64,000 nucleotides of DNA, taken from NCBI RefSeq assembly GCF_026210795.1, contig NC_089432.1:682001-746000 (forward strand). Direction: 5' to 3'. Position numbers and translations under genes: made by a program. Shown here in pieces: positions 34,290 through 44,969 of the stretch. The notes beneath the pieces were generated by a model, which searched no databases, had not been told where the DNA came from, and saw only the letters and a program-made list of their open reading frames with translations. Source of the stretch: Rhizophagus irregularis (taxonomy: Eukaryota; Glomeromycota; Glomeromycetes; Glomerales; Glomeraceae). Positions within the stretch are counted from its first letter, which is position 1; each line of letters opens with the position of its first letter.

Positions 34290-34982
34290 ATGTCCGAAAT
34301 AAAAGTTACCAATGATTCCGATAATTCAAATATATCAAATACGGCCAATTCATCTTATAGAGAATTAGCTCCAAATTATGATAATATTGATAAGATTAAT
34401 ATAAAAGAAATAAAACCCACAATTAAAAATATTAATGAAAATATATATGAAGAGGATCTAAGTTTTATAATTGAAGAATTAATTAATATTTACCTTAATG
34501 ATTTAAATAAAGGAATTAAAACTAAGACAAGAAAGAAAAATTTTCTTAATTATATTAATAATAACGAGATAAATTTACAAGAAATTTATTATTGGCTTTT
34601 AAATAATCAAAATAATCCAAATTCTATTTATTTACTTGGATATTTTAATTATCATGGAATTGTAACAAATATAAATAAGGAAAAAACATTTGAATTATAT
34701 CAAAAAGCAGCAAAATTAGAAAATATTGCAGCTCAATTGGATCTTGCAGCTATATATATGGATGAAAAGGATAAAAAAGATTATGAAAAAGCTTATGAAT
34801 TATTTAAAAAGCTAACAGAGAAGGAAAATCCAAATGCAATAAATATGTTAGGATATTGTTATGATTATGGATTTGGAATTGATGTTAACAAGCAAAAGGC
34901 AGTTGAATTATATCAAAAGGCAGCAGATTTAGGAAATTCAGATGCATTAATAAACTTAGAAGTTTATGAAATTTTTAATTGA
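34290..34982 (+). CDS. Short Sel1-repeat protein
   Basis: A single exon of 230 codons with an ATG start. The N-terminus is Ser/Asn-rich (SDNSNISNTANSSYRELAPN). Residues 45-125 are the conserved pre-Sel1 linker (INIKEIKPTIKNINENIYEE, then EIYYWLLNNQNNPNSIYLLG). Only three or four Sel1 units follow (FELYQKAAKLENIAAQLDLA, AINMLGYCYDYGFGID, VELYQKAADLGNSDA), about half the number in the paralogue at 35809. It ends soon after a complete helix with IFN and a stop, so it may be a truncated family member, although the frame is intact. It is probably cytosolic and adaptor-like. It faces the paralogue at 35809-36942 in convergent orientation. Confidence 0.85.
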   Translation: MSEIKVTNDSDNSNISNTANSSYRELAPNYDNIDKINIKEIKPTIKNINENIYEEDLSFIIEELINIYLNDLNKGIKTKTRKKNFLNYINNNEINLQEIYYWLLNNQNNPNSIYLLGYFNYHGIVTNINKEKTFELYQKAAKLENIAAQLDLAAIYMDEKDKKDYEKAYELFKKLTEKENPNAINMLGYCYDYGFGIDVNKQKAVELYQKAADLGNSDALINLEVYEIFN

Positions 34983-35808
34983 TCATAAAGCATTTGTGGT
35001 TATATATTTTAATTTTTGTTCTGTAATTTCCGTAATTAAACTGATATATTAATGATTTATAATTATTACTACAATAGAAAAATGAATATGCATTGAAAAA
35101 ATAATAGTAGAACAATATATGAGTAACAAAGAATTTAAAAATAAGCAAATAATTTAAATTTTAAGATCACACCATGCTGTTTTTATGCTAAATTTGTACA
35201 ACAATTATTCTTTACCAGTTATTTTAACTAAATGGTAACGAACTATTAAATTTATGTAGATGAGAAATAAATCAAAGTTCTAAAAATCTTCTTTAAAATG
35301 ATAACATCTCACAGTTTTTAATTTACATTTTTCTGTACATATAAAATATTCACCAATTTTATTCTGGCAAAATCAAAATGCGTTGCAGATAGTTGACGAA
35401 GCTAGCCATATTATTGGAATCTTATTTGATTGCACAACCACTAAATGGATACCCGAAGAATGTACTCTTGATATTTAATTGGGATGAAAAACTTTTTCTT
35501 GGCCCTATAATTATTATTTAAATAATTAAATATGCTTTTACGTCTATGATTACTTCATTATTATTTAATTTATTGTATGTGTTTCACAACTATTTTAACA
35601 ACAAATAAGCTATTATAAAAAAAATTCTTAATTTATCGTATATAAATTTAAATATTTTATTCTCGAAATTTATTCTGTAAACATTTTGATCTTTAACTTA
35701 AATTATTAAAAAAAAAAAGATTACCTTACCAAGGTCATAATATATAGGATGTTATACAAAATCTCATATGATATATTAAACTTTATATAAAATTATGATT
35801 TAAATGGT
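34983..35808. other. Intergenic between convergent Sel1 genes; possible coding relic
   Basis: At about 35368-35478 a 36-codon open stretch (ALQIVDEASHIIGILFDCTT, ending at a TAA) looks protein-like but has no start codon or flanking frame. It may be a fossil fragment. Otherwise the sequence is AT-rich. Confidence 0.3.
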
Positions 35809-36942
35809 TCAATCTTCAATAAAATTTTCTAACACTTCTTTAGCATTCATATGTCCTTGTTCAGCAGATTTTTTATACCAATAAATTGCTTGAGTTATAT
35901 CTTTTTTAATTACATTACCATTTTCATACATCAAAGCAAGATTATATTGAGCAAAATGATTTCCCAAATTTGCTGCTTTTTGAAATAATATAAAAGCTTT
36001 TTCTTCATCAATTTCAGTTCCAATACCACTTTCATGACAAACTCCCAAGTTACATAATCCATATAAATTTCCTAAATCTGCTGCCTTTTTATATAATCCA
36101 AATGCTTTTTGTTCATTTATATCAATTCCAATTCCTTTTTCATAACAAAATCCTAAATTATTTATTCCATAAGAATTTCCTAAATCTGCTGCTTTTTGAA
36201 ATAATTCAAATGCCTTTTCTTCATTAATTTCAGTTCCAACTCCATTTTCATAACAAACTCCCAAGTTACATATTCCATTTAAATTTCCTAAATCTGCTGC
36301 TTTTTGATATAATTCAAATGCCTTTTGTTTATTAATATCAATTCCAATTCCAATATCATAACAATATCCTAACCTATTTATTGCATTTGGATTATTACTT
36401 TCTGATAATTTTTTAGATAATTCAAAAGCCATTTTATAATTTTTTTCAATACCCTTTCCATTTATATACATAGCAGAAAGTTCTAATTGTGCTACAACAT
36501 TTTCTAATTCTGCTGCTTTTTGATATAATTTAATTGCTTCTTGTTTATTTATATTTGTTACAATTCCATTATAATTAAAATATCCAAGTAAATAAATAGA
36601 ATTTGAATTATTTTGATTATTTAAAAGCCAATTATATAGCTCTTGTGGAATTATATTATGATTATCAATATAATCAAAAATATATTGTTTTCTTACATTA
36701 TCTTCATTTCCTTTATTTAAACTATTAAAAATAAGTTCAATTAATTCATCTATCATAATACTTAAATCTTCTTCATATATATTCTTATTAATATTTTGAG
36801 TTGTAGGTTTTATATCCTTTATATCTATTTTATCAAAATTTTGAATAATTTGAGTATCTTTTTTATGTGATGAATTAGAAGTATTTGATACATTCAAATT
36901 ATTAGTATTATTAACAACATGCATTTCAACATTGTTAGACAT
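35809..36942 (-). CDS. Sel1-repeat protein
   Basis: A single exon of 377 codons with an ATG at 36942. Residues 1-35 are Asn/Ser-rich. Residues 38-130 are the shared pre-Sel1 linker (IDIKDIKPTTQNINKNIYEE, LNKGNEDNVRKQYIFDYI, ELYNWLLNNQNNSNSIYLLG). Then come about seven Sel1 units. The middle ones are highly regular (KAFELYQKAADLGNLNG, KAFELFQKAADLGNSYG, KAFGLYKKAADLGNLYG), which suggests recent internal duplication. The last unit is AIYWYKKSAEQGHMNA, followed by a short acidic end. No membrane segment is visible. The role is probably as a scaffold or adaptor in signalling, by analogy with Sel1 families. The same CTACCTGTACTACCGG motif seen near the gene at 6540 lies about 140 bp upstream. Confidence 0.9.
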   Translation of the reverse strand: MSNNVEMHVVNNTNNLNVSNTSNSSHKKDTQIIQNFDKIDIKDIKPTTQNINKNIYEEDLSIMIDELIELIFNSLNKGNEDNVRKQYIFDYIDNHNIIPQELYNWLLNNQNNSNSIYLLGYFNYNGIVTNINKQEAIKLYQKAAELENVVAQLELSAMYINGKGIEKNYKMAFELSKKLSESNNPNAINRLGYCYDIGIGIDINKQKAFELYQKAADLGNLNGICNLGVCYENGVGTEINEEKAFELFQKAADLGNSYGINNLGFCYEKGIGIDINEQKAFGLYKKAADLGNLYGLCNLGVCHESGIGTEIDEEKAFILFQKAANLGNHFAQYNLALMYENGNVIKKDITQAIYWYKKSAEQGHMNAKEVLENFIED

Positions 36943-36991
36943 TGTGATTAATAATCAAATAATTTTACTAAAGGAAAGAAAAGTAAGAAGT

Positions 36992-37015
36992 AAAAAAAAA
37001 AAAAAAAAAAAAAAA
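36992..37015. repeat. 24-bp adenine homopolymer
   Basis: Lies 50 bp upstream of the Sel1 start codon at 36942; on that gene's strand it is a T run in the promoter. Confidence 0.9.
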
Positions 37016-37076
37016 TAGGTTATACTAAAATAGTTTACTAATTTTGTAATAATCTACTTCTATATTTATCTTGTAT

Positions 37077-37092
37077 CCGGTAGTACAGGTAG
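37077..37092 (-). promoter_or_regulatory. Candidate upstream motif CTACCTGTACTACCGG
   Basis: On the minus strand it differs from the motif at 6476-6490 by a single extra C and one end base. Both lie upstream of Sel1-family genes. Confidence 0.3.
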
Positions 37093-38891
37093 CTGAATTC
37101 CCTAATTACGATAATGGTCACATGACTTGTACAATAGCTAAATGATAGATAAGAAATTTTCCTTTTTTGGAAATTAGCGTAAATTCACGTGATATACCAT
37201 GAAGGCATTACGAACCTGGCTGAAATTAATTTACGGCATTACGGGTATTTACGGCACGTGGCGCAACCGTAAAAATAATTCTGTAAACATGGCGGCATAA
37301 TCCATAATTGGATCAGGATTATACAATATGATTCCAAAGTATATTTTATGGACAACATACTTTATAAAATATGGTTAACCAAATCATATATTTTGACGTT
37401 ACCTAGTTATTTCATTTAACGTTTAAAATTATATTATTGAAAATTGTAAAATTATGAACTATAGCAGATAGAAGCGTATATAAAGATTATCTTCAGAATA
37501 AATAGATTATTCATTATATCAGCAATTAAATTATATTTATATCTTTAATTGATGTTAGAAAATATTAATTAATATAAAACCAGAACTTACGTCAGTAATA
37601 TGAGAATTCTACTTTTTTTCACTTAATACTAATTTCTAACATTTTCTAAATAATAATAACGATAGCTGTCATAAACTATTACTACCATTTTCAAAGTTCA
37701 TAATTATTAAATATAGAAGATTAGAAAGTTTTGTTTTAAATATACAGTATTTTCAGATTATTAAATTGAACAAAGTAATCAAATTAGTTAATCTATTTTT
37801 CAGTCGTTACTTTGTCTGATATATTTGAAATAATTTAAGGCAAATATTAAAAATTAAAGTTTATTTAAAACTACTATGTTATAAATATAAAAGACATGCA
37901 GACTTATTGAATACGCCGATACGCCGATTGGTAAACCATTTTATAAAATCTTTAATTAGCTATTTCGTACAATAACCATCATAATAATTAGGCTTTACCT
38001 ATTAAAGGTATAAAATGTTTTATTTCATGTTCACTAATTGGTCGCCAGTGATTTTTTTTTGATGATATTTTTCATGCTCGCGTGTTTTATAGTTTATCTA
38101 TATCTTTCCCACTCTTTCCCATCACTGGACGTTAGTCTCCATGAGATAAAAAAGTTATTTTACGTGTCGCATAAATATCATGACTCCCCGTGAAATAACT
38201 ATTATAATATTATTTTAACTTATCATATGCATATCCTTTACTAAAACAATGTATTAAAATTTAAAAACATTAAAAACCAAATTATTAAATTTATAATATT
38301 GTTATTTCGCAAATTTTTTTGGTTTATTAAATAAAATATAACAACTTAAAATAAGGTCTTTTAGTATATAGTACGATATTAAAATATAAAATATGAATTT
38401 ATCTTTATAATTACTAATCATGGCTATTTTAAAAGCATAAATAAGAAAATTAATCCATTAAATAAAAGGTAAAATATTAAATTCTTTAACGTGAAATGAA
38501 TTTCTTAATAATTCCTAAATTAATATATTTTTCAATTAATTATTTTCATATTTTCATTATTTTACATAGTAAAGCCATTACTATAATCTCTAAAGTAAAT
38601 GGTTTTGTGGTATACGTTTTTGTCCAACTTACAAAAAAGGACTCTAATTCTTCTGAAAGTATTTTCAAATTTTAGTTTATCTTGTTAAAATATTATTATT
38701 TCATGAATAGTACTTATTGAATATTTCACAATAGTTTCCAACAATGTATCCACATGCCCAATATGCAAATGACGTAGAACATGTCCTTTTCCTTTTCAAA
38801 GACGTAACTTCATATTCGAAGAAGGTTGGTGTGATGTCTTCTCATTTAAAAATGGACCACCACACCAAATTTTAATACTTCCAAATATCGG
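37093..38891. other. Intergenic, AT-rich
   Basis: At 37150-37280 there are fragments resembling inner parts of the large MITE at 1655-3009 (CCTTTTTTGGAAATT and GGCTGAAATTA words). No gene is recognised in the remainder. Confidence 0.4.
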
Positions 38892-39045
38892 CTATATTGC
38901 AGTATCATTAGGACACTTTTGGCAGTGATTCGCTAAATGTCTTCCCTTGTTTCCAAAATTTTTACAATAACTTTATGTTGCAGAATAATGTCCTTTTGAT
39001 TGTTTGGCGCCTTGTATCATGTGCTTATCCCAAACATCAGAAGGC
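38892..39045 (-). pseudogene. BED-type zinc finger relic, probably of a hAT transposase
   Basis: The minus strand reads VWDKHMIQGAKQSKGHYSAT, then an in-frame stop, then SYCKNFGNKGRHLANHCQKC and PNDTAI before a stop. The pattern W..H...G....GHY.ATC.YC......LANHC..CP is that of BED fingers at the N-terminus of hAT transposases. Here a TAA stands where the first zinc-binding Cys would be, and part of the spacer is missing. No catalytic domain is recognisable downstream. It is therefore a decayed fragment. It is the only transposase-like sequence seen in the window that could be related to the hAT-like MITEs. Confidence 0.5.
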
Positions 39046-40022
39046 AACAATCAAAATTTTCTTTTAATGTTTCTAATTTATAAATTCTATTAGAAAGTTT
39101 TCTAGGAATTGTAATGAATTATAATTCCCTCAAATTTTTTCCGTTATTTTCCAAGAAATTTATTATAATCCAATTTCTGGACATTCCAAAATTTTCAAGA
39201 ACTGCTACCATATCGCCTGATTCTGTTAGAAATATGGCTGTCACCTTTGTTAATTCTTTTCTGAACATCTGTTATAGTGATTTGACCATCATTTAGGTAT
39301 TACATCTTCTCCATCTGTCATTGAGTTCTCATTATTATTTATTTTTTTACCTTCTATATTTTGATAATAATTAATTAATTCTTTATTATAATACATGATA
39401 TAAATTTTTAAGAAAGAAGTGGTAATTGAATTTGAACTTGTCTATTTAGTTCACTGAGATTAAGATACCAATGTTGTTACTTTGAAAATTATAATCATCA
39501 TATTTATAATAATTATATTGTCAATTAGAATTTCTTTGAGATTATTACCAGTAACAGTTCTAGTAGAATTATTAAAATACATATCTTCATTAATTTTACT
39601 AAATTTTCAAGAATTTTATAATGGTATTTATTAAGGTAAAAAATTTTTTCAATGATTGTTTTACAATGATATTCCATTACTAGGAGCCATGTTGAGAGAT
39701 TTAGAAGATTGTTGATAAGATTAAAATCCAATAAGGCTCTAGTCTATTATTGTTATATTGAAATTATTATATTTATGATAATCATATTAGAATTTTTTTT
39801 GAAATTATCACCATTCACCAGTAATAGGTCTAGTAATATTTTTAAGAATATTATAACTTGATTACCTTTTTCTCTATACATGTATAAACTTTTAAGTAAT
39901 AGAAGTGAGTTATTGAATTTGAATCACTACTTTTCGACTATTTGGTTCACTTTCTCATAATCTTCAAAAATTTTTGATAAATAAATTTAAAAATTCATGG
40001 TAATTTAAGGTTTCATTAATTT
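39046..40022 (-). pseudogene. Possible decayed Asn/Ser-rich coding region, partly duplicated
   Basis: On the minus strand, open pieces in changing frames read as a low-complexity protein: KSLNMAPSNGISL near 39700, INEDMYFNNSTRTVTGNNLK near 39580, DYNFQSNNIG near 39490, and YYQNIEGKKINNNENSMTDG near 39350. A diverged second copy of about the same sequence lies at about 39750-39960. No intact frame exists. The evidence is compositional only, and the protein family is not recognised. Confidence 0.25.
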
Positions 40023-40030
40023 CTCCAAAT
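40023..40030. repeat. Left 8-bp target site duplication CTCCAAAT
   Basis: Exactly repeated at 40120-40127 after the MITE. Confidence 0.75.
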
Positions 40031-40119
40031 TAGAGGTTGGAACTGGTCTGAAAGTCTTAACTGGTTAATCGTTTTAATCAGTTAATTAACCGGTTAAGCT
40101 TAGCTGGTTCCAACCTCTA
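40031..40119. mobile_element. Very short hAT-like MITE with AACCGGTTAA interior
   Basis: The 89-bp element begins TAGAGGTTGGAACTGG and ends with the near-exact inverse GCTGGTTCCAACCTCTA. It is flanked by exact CTCCAAAT duplications. The interior repeats TAACTGGTTAA and TTAACCGGTTAA words in both orientations. The terminal TAGAGGT is shared with the MITE at 30564, although the rest of the sequence differs. Confidence 0.78.
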
Positions 40120-40127
40120 CTCCAAAT
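40120..40127. repeat. Right 8-bp target site duplication CTCCAAAT
   Basis: Exact copy of 40023-40030. Confidence 0.75.
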
Positions 40128-40754
40128 AAGCATTCTTCCTTTCAAAAATCCATATCATCCTCCAACTTCATAATTATATTATCCCATTGATGCATCACCT
40201 TATCTTGTGCCTCTCAAACCTCTTTCTGAGTTTTCGGTATTTTGTTTAGAGTTCTTTTATTCTTTTTTTTAAAAAATCTGATAAATGACAGAAATACGGT
40301 ATAATGTCAACCTCTCCTCTATAATTATCTGCTTCAGATCATACGTATAGAGGTGATAAAGGTCAGTTTTAGTGTTAAGGGTGAGGTTTTTGAAAAATAT
40401 TAAAGAATGTCTAGTTTGAGTGTGATTTGTTATTCATATAATATAATATTTTTTATTTTATTTTTTTTTTTTGAAGAAATGTGAGAGAAGAAATTTAATT
40501 TATAAGCAAAATAAAAAAATTGTCAAGATAAATATAATAATAAAGGGTGGCTTAAATATTTGTTTATTACTTTGATAGTGCCATAAATAAATTCAGGAGG
40601 AATTTTTTTTTGTTGTATTTGTGGTTTTTTTGTAAGAAGAAATCTTCTATAGAATGCTCATTAATCATTATGGCTTGGAACTAAAACAATATTTCCTAAA
40701 ATAATTATTATCATATGCATTAGAAATTATATAAGTTGAGAAAATTAAATCAAG
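40128..40754. other. Intergenic, AT-rich
   Basis: No gene or structured element is recognised. Confidence 0.5.
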
Positions 40755-41145
40755 TGATTCAGTATTCCAGTTTGAAAATAAAGCTGGTGGTACAGCCTAA
40801 TGGGGCTGTTCTCAAAGTTAGAATCAAGTTATTCAGTCCGAAAATAAAACTGGTAGCATAGCCCAATGAGGCTGTTCTTAAAGTTATAATCAAGTTATTC
40901 AGTTGAAAATAAAGCTGGTGACATAGCCCAATGAGGCTGTTTTCAAAGTTATGATCAAGTTATTTAGTTGAAAATAAAGTTGATAGTACAGCCCAATGAG
41001 GCTGTTCTTGAAGTTATAATCAAGCTATTCAGTTTAAAAATAAAGTTGGTAGCACAGCCCATTCTCAAAGTTATAATCAAGTTATTCAGTCTGAAAATAA
41101 AGATAGTTACACAACCCAATGAGGCTGTTCTCAAAGTTATTGCTG
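40755..41145. repeat. Minisatellite, about 65-bp unit, six copies
   Basis: The unit carries AGCCCAATGAGGCTGTTCTC, then AAAGTTATAATCAAGTTATT and GAAAATAAAG. The GCCCAATG-like word recurs at 40796, 40861, 40926, 40991 and 41057 (spacing 65-66) and at 41114, after a deletion in the fifth unit. Small ORFs on both strands across it are by-products of the repeat. Confidence 0.85.
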
Positions 41146-44107
41146 TGTTAATTTGAGTCATGTGAATTTTGAATTTAAGTAGTGAAATTAAATTTCAGTC
41201 AATATAAGAGTATATTGAATTTGCAAAATTCTCATAAAATTAAATTAAGGGTTTAAATGGATGCATAATAAAATAATCTTATGATGTCAATCACTGTCAC
41301 ATTTAGAATACCCTGTATAAATAATTTCAATTGTGTAACATTTTGTGCAACACAAGCACGTGCAACTGTAAGTCGTGTAATCTTTTGATAATACGGAAAA
41401 AATAAATAGTAAAATATATTTTTCCAGCCTCAGTAATTACTTGACATATTTTTTCTTGCTCAACCACCAGAAAAAACTCTGATAAATGAAGAAACTCAGA
41501 CACGTGATCATTTTTATTTTTCCGAAAAATTTTTTATAGGAAACTAGCTTGACAATTAACAGAAAAAAAACATAGTCTCAAGTAAATCATATTTAAAAGC
41601 TAAAAGTTTTCATGAATTGACAACAATAAAAAATTCTTCATGCTATATTCGCATTATTTTACAATAGAAAAAAATATTTCTGCTAACAAGATTATGTAAT
41701 ATTATGGGAAATTTGCAATTTAAGCTGCTATAATTTAAATAATTTGTTTTATGATATTTAGTAGAAATATAAAACTTGCTACGCTAATATAATATACTAG
41801 CAATTTCATATTGAAATATATGAATATCAAGTCGTTAAAATAAATCAAAGAAAATTTGATTTACAACAAGATAAAATATGAGTATGAATTACTTTTATTA
41901 CTGTATCATATATAAAAAAGAATTAGCTATTAAAGTTTTCTTAACTGAAGAAACATTTCTGTATGTTGTAAATTTAATAATAATATTTAGAAATTATATA
42001 CATTTTCAGTAAATGTTTAATAATTGCAAATTTTAAATGGAACTATTAAATACTAATATCTTACCAACGTACATCCGTATTTCCATTGAGTTAAAAATTA
42101 CACCTATTCTGATAGAAGACCATGAAATATGATATCTAAAGAAAATATTTAATATTTTATTGTTTCAATTGATGAAATGATTCTTCGATAATTTATAATT
42201 TTTGATTACCTTCTAAAATAATTTCTAAGAATTCCTCAATTGTAAACTCGACGCTCGATGTAAATCTGTTGTCAAAATAATTGAGAGGTTAGTTAAAAAT
42301 TACGAAAATAAATGATAATAGGTAGGATTATACTTGTTATTCCATGGATATCAATGAATAACTAAAATATTCACTGATACTTTGGTCATTGTATATATTG
42401 TGTATGGTGATGTATATATACATCAATGGATTTTATACTTTTTATACTTTTTCTTACTGGTGGAGTAATTGACAAAAAATCCTCAGTGTATACATAAAAA
42501 TAGCGATGGGATAAAATAATAATATTTGTTAATTGGGAAATATTTCATTCGACCTATAAAAATTTTCTGGGAAAAAAACTCTGATAAATGATCATAGAGC
42601 TCGAATGCATGATTAATCTTCTAATCAATTTAAATAAAGCATTAATTACTTTTATTTCTACTTACTGCAATGTATTGGCATTATTCGTATTTCATACTAT
42701 TTTATTTTACAAAGTTAGCCTGTACAACAACCAATCAAATGTTAATTATAATTAATTTATGGAAGTATACAAAAGATATTTTTTTCACTTTGTTAAAATT
42801 TCTTTCTGAGTAAGCGTAAAAAATTTTTTTTAAATAGTTTCTTGTAATTTAAAATTGAATTGAATATTGCATTGCATTTATAATTTTAACAAATTTGGAA
42901 TTATTAAAGAAGTAATTTCCTTTAATCGTCATATTAATTATCTCTTTGATGTCAATATACATATAATAAGTACAATCTAATTACTATACTAGGTTTATAA
43001 TAAGATATGGAAATAATTTTACAGAACAAATATTGACGAAATTTACACAAGCAAAAAATATTAAAAATTTAACTATTATTATTTATTTATTAAGATATAT
43101 TTTTTGAAAACATAATGCGAATGTTACATTATATTAATAACGAAAATGGGTCAATGAAATAAACGTTTATACTTAAATTAAATTCCTTAGAAATTGTAAG
43201 AGGTTAATTCATTATATTTGGTGTTTGAAATATTTTAAATTTTTTATTATAACGTCTATTAATATAAATATATATTTAGGAATTTAACAAAACTTAATAA
43301 TTTTAGAATATCAATGGGAATGAGATTTTATTAAATATCCTATTTAGTCTCATTCAAATAAATATGTAAAATATACAAAGCAAATATACTAATAATAAAT
43401 AATAAATAATTTAAAAATAGCCGTTCTGTAAAATTATATTATACTTTAATAGTAAATTAATTTTAAGCAGTTTTGGATAAGAAAAAAAATGTCCAAAGTA
43501 CCGGGACTCCAAAATTTAAAATCGTGATATTTGTTTTATGCACTTTTTTAATGGATGATGTACCTTTTTATTATTATTCATTCATGATGAATCAATTGCT
43601 TACGTAAATATAAATATTTAATTCAAATTTATTTTTTGGCTTCTTTTACTTTTTAACGGAAAATTAACATAATTCTACATTCTAAGAAAGAGAATGTGTT
43701 CATATATGAATAGAATATCGTACGATGTAATGAGTGATACTTATTACGAAATGGAATTTTTAATAAAAAATATGTTGAATTTTGGGATCAGGAACATTAT
43801 ATTATGAGAATTTTTTTGATTCATGAGACTCAATATTCTAATGATCAGTAAGTAAAGAAAAAGACATTCAAGTTATAAAGAAATAAAAAAAATATTACCT
43901 GTATTTAAAATATTTAGGACATATTTAAGAGATACTATGGTGATAATTTCGGAAAATTCTGAACTTTCAGCTTCAATTATTTATAAATTTAATTACTCTT
44001 CATATGAAACTTTGTCAATCATCTGGTTAAAATTTAAAATTAAATTTAATATTATAATAAAATAACTAGTGTACTTTTGGATATAGTGAGTGAGTTTATT
44101 TTTAAAA
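41146..44107. other. Long gene-free AT-rich region
   Basis: Nearly 3 kb without any ORF of note or recognisable family. AAAACTCTGATAAATGA recurs at about 41475 and 42570, each time near a run of A/T. No RNA gene signature was recognised by eye. Confidence 0.45.
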
Positions 44108-44215
44108 GTACACTAATAAATTAATAAAAGATTTTTTTATAACAATATGAACCTTATTAAATGTAATTATTGTTATAAAAATCTTTTATTATCATTACTT
44201 ATTATTAATATTAGT
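44108..44215. repeat. Foldback hairpin, about 40-bp imperfect arms
   Basis: CACTAATAAATTAATAAAAG, TTTTTTATAACAATA on the left pairs with TATTGTTATAAAAATC, TTTTATTA and TTAATATTAGTG on the right, around a 20-bp loop. It resembles a small AT-rich MITE. No target duplication is evident. Confidence 0.55.
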
Positions 44216-44969
44216 GTTACTGTGAACTAAAAAAAATCTTACTAAAAACAATTATTAACTTCAGTTAATAAGTTAATTGTCTATTACTGATATATTGTTA
44301 TTAAAAAAAATCCTAGAAAATTTTTTTATACCAAACAAGAGTCCATCATTCGTGGGGAGCTGTGAAATTCATAGCATTCTGTTCATTTTAGTTGGTTTTC
44401 AAAATACAGTAGTTGACTCAGTAATTTCGGCAGCAATTCCCGAAACTGAAACTCTGCCGAAAGTCAAAATTCAGGCCGAAATTGTCTGGCCAGCACTATA
44501 CATTCTGGCTCGCATTGTGAATTTTGTAATGTTTGCTTGATCAATGATAACTTGTCAAGTGATGAACCGACTGATTTGTAATTAAAATATGGGTTTGTCA
44601 CATGATTGCCGATCAATGTTGCGTTTTTTAAATTAACATTTTTTTAATTCTTTATTTAAAAATTATTTAATAGCAAGTTATTTTTAATTCTATTATTACT
44701 TATTTATATAATAACTACAAATGTTATAAGTTATTTATTTAATTCTATAATTACTTTATTTATATAATGTTTACATATAATTTTAACTAACTAAATTCTT
44801 TATTTAATAGATCGTAAGTTATAAGTTATTTATTATTGCTTATTTATATAATATTTACATGTAATTTAACTAAATTCTTTATTTAAAAAATTATTTATTT
44901 ATTAATTAATTCTATTATTACTTTATTATATAATATTTACATATAGTTTAAACTAACTAAAATTAACCA
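44216..44969. other. Intergenic leading into the satellite
   Basis: At 44410-44515 a patch with TTTCGGC/GCCGAAA words has weakly matching inverted ends (TACAGTAG and CACTATA) and may be a diverged MITE. From 44640 onward the sequence is a degenerate TTATTTATATAATATTTACAT series that grades into the satellite. The 87-codon frame at 44277 overlaps the patch and is not credible as a gene. Confidence 0.35.

Noticed and set aside
40964..41161. Opposite-strand ORFs of 62-65 codons
   Set aside because: They lie in the 65-bp minisatellite and mirror the repeat; no start context or homologous domain.
44277..44540. 87-codon ORF as a gene
   Set aside because: It overlaps a palindromic TTTCGGC patch that is probably MITE-derived, and has no recognisable motif.
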